Positions 5,489 to 6,553 of a stretch of DNA of 6,553 bases are shown one piece after another (position 1 is the stretch's first letter; the number at the start of each line of letters is the position of its first letter). Position numbers and translations under genes: made by a program. The notes under the pieces are model-generated. The model was not told where the DNA came from. It saw only the letters and a program-made list of their open reading frames with translations, and ran no database searches. Source of the stretch: Candidatus Altarchaeales archaeon A3 (GTDB lineage Archaea > Altiarchaeota > Altiarchaeia > Altiarchaeales > Altiarchaeaceae); assembly GCA_002083985.1 (NCBI GenBank), contig MTER01000034.1, positions 1 through 6,553 on the forward strand, given 5' to 3'.

Positions 5489-6553
5489 ATGAAAAACAAA
5501 ATCCCGTTATTTGATATTTATTACGACCACGAAGAAATTGATGCAATAACAAAAACCATAAAAAGCGGCATCTGGTCAGGTGAAGGAGAAGAAGTTAAAA
5601 ATCTTGAAAAAGAATTTACAGATTACATAGGCACAAAGTATGCTGCTGCATTAAATTCAGGAACGTCAACTCTTCATTCATTACTTTTAGCGTATGGCAT
5701 TAGCTCCGGAGATGAAGTAATCACCACACCATTCACATTTATTGCAACTTCAAATTCCGCACTTTTTGTTGGAGCAAAACCCGTGTTTGTAGATATTGAA
5801 GAAGAAAACTACGGAATTGATCCGTACAAAATTAACGATGCAATAACCGATAAAACAAAGGCAATTATGCCCATCCATTACGGCGGCATAGGATGTAAGA
5901 TTAAAGAAATACGTGAAATTGCCAAAGACAATAATATTATCTTAATAGAAGATGCAGCAGAAGCTCTTGGAGCAACCGTGAACGGAGAGAAAATCGGGAC
6001 TTTTGGAGATTCATCATCTTTCAGCTTGTGCGCGAATAAAAATATCACCTCCGGAGAAGGCGGACTTATAACAACAGATTCAAAAGAGGTTTATGAAAAA
6101 GTAAAATTAATTCGCTCTCACGGAAGGTCAGAAACAAACTTATATGACCACATGATGATTGGCTACAATTTCAGGATGTCAAACATAACCGCTGCGATAG
6201 CAAGAGTTCAAGTTAAAAAGGTTGAAGAAATAAATGAAATGCGGATTAGAAATGCACGCTATTTGACAGAAAAATTATCAAAAATTGAAGGAATCGAAAC
6301 CCTGAAAGAACCACAGGGATATAAATCAATATTCCAGTTATACACAATTCGACTAAAAAATGAAACCATTAGAAATAAATTAATGAAATATTTATCGGAA
6401 AATGGAATTCACACAAAGATTTATTTTCCCCCAGTGCATTTAACAACATTTTACAGGAATTTATTCAGGTACAAAGGCGGAGAATTCCCTGTTGCAGAAA
6501 ATTTATCGAAGAGAGTTTTGAGTTTGCCGATGTTTCCGGCACTAAATAAGGAG
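5489..6553 (+). CDS. DegT/DnrJ/EryC1 PLP-dependent sugar aminotransferase (3' end cut by the window)
   Basis: The frame is open for 355 codons to the window edge; family lengths of about 360-390 suggest only the tail is missing. It begins KIPLFDIYYDHEEIDAI and shows the fold-type I landmarks SGTSTLHSLL (residues 57-66), DEVITTPFTFIAT (75-87), EDAAEALGA (154-162, with D155 contacting the PLP ring nitrogen) and the internal-aldimine lysine K184 in ANKNITSGEGG. It also has SHGR and YNFRMSNITAAIARVQ, typical of the family. At the usual EDAAQ position there is Glu (E158), a variant found in part of the family. It would transfer an amino group to the 4-keto sugar made by the dehydratase. The N-terminus differs from that of typical LegC proteins, so a generic 4-aminotransferase of the perosamine/bacillosamine kind is the safer call. 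The start ATG has no Shine-Dalgarno site. Confidence 0.92.
   Translation, partial: MKNKIPLFDIYYDHEEIDAITKTIKSGIWSGEGEEVKNLEKEFTDYIGTKYAAALNSGTSTLHSLLLAYGISSGDEVITTPFTFIATSNSALFVGAKPVFVDIEEENYGIDPYKINDAITDKTKAIMPIHYGGIGCKIKEIREIAKDNNIILIEDAAEALGATVNGEKIGTFGDSSSFSLCANKNITSGEGGLITTDSKEVYEKVKLIRSHGRSETNLYDHMMIGYNFRMSNITAAIARVQVKKVEEINEMRIRNARYLTEKLSKIEGIETLKEPQGYKSIFQLYTIRLKNETIRNKLMKYLSENGIHTKIYFPPVHLTTFYRNLFRYKGGEFPVAENLSKRVLSLPMFPALNKE

Overview
The window is an AT-rich stretch (GC roughly one third by eye) carrying seven genes, all on the + strand and packed almost end to end, as in one long operon. None of the genes that start outside another gene has a convincing Shine-Dalgarno sequence; starts are preceded by A/T-rich sequence. 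With the AT-rich coding this fits an archaeon or a bacterial lineage that makes little use of Shine-Dalgarno sites (for example the Bacteroidota/Chlorobiota group). The sequence alone does not settle which.

Layout: 1-212 is a non-coding, very AT-rich leader with short direct repeats. 213-1349 is a GT4-type glycosyltransferase. 1346-2839 overlaps it by four bases and encodes a fusion of a DUF4062 (TIR-like) domain, a GHKL-type ATPase domain of the 'RecG-like' COG2865 class and a C-terminal winged helix. 2852-3850 is a LegB-type NAD-dependent sugar-nucleotide 4,6-dehydratase. 3866-4303 is an MNT-type minimal nucleotidyltransferase, overlapping by 25 bases a HEPN-domain gene (4279-4730) whose reading frame is broken by a -1 shift at about 4530-4537. 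4733-5482 is a sugar-1-phosphate nucleotidyltransferase. 5489 to the window end is a DegT/DnrJ/EryC1 PLP aminotransferase, missing only its last residues.

How the genes work together: the nucleotidyltransferase, the 4,6-dehydratase and the aminotransferase form a coherent route from a (2-acetamido-)hexose-1-phosphate to an NDP-4-amino-4,6-dideoxy sugar. The glycosyltransferase would transfer such a sugar to a surface polysaccharide or glycoprotein. Two conflict-type modules sit among these sugar genes: the DUF4062-GHKL-wHTH protein and the MNT/HEPN toxin-antitoxin-like pair. Surface-glycan loci are common sites of gene turnover, so acquired cargo is the simplest explanation. The best candidates for a second look are the HEPN frame break, which falls exactly on an in-frame T TTA AAG slippery heptamer, and the unusual domain fusion. 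No tRNA, rRNA, CRISPR array or insertion sequence was seen.
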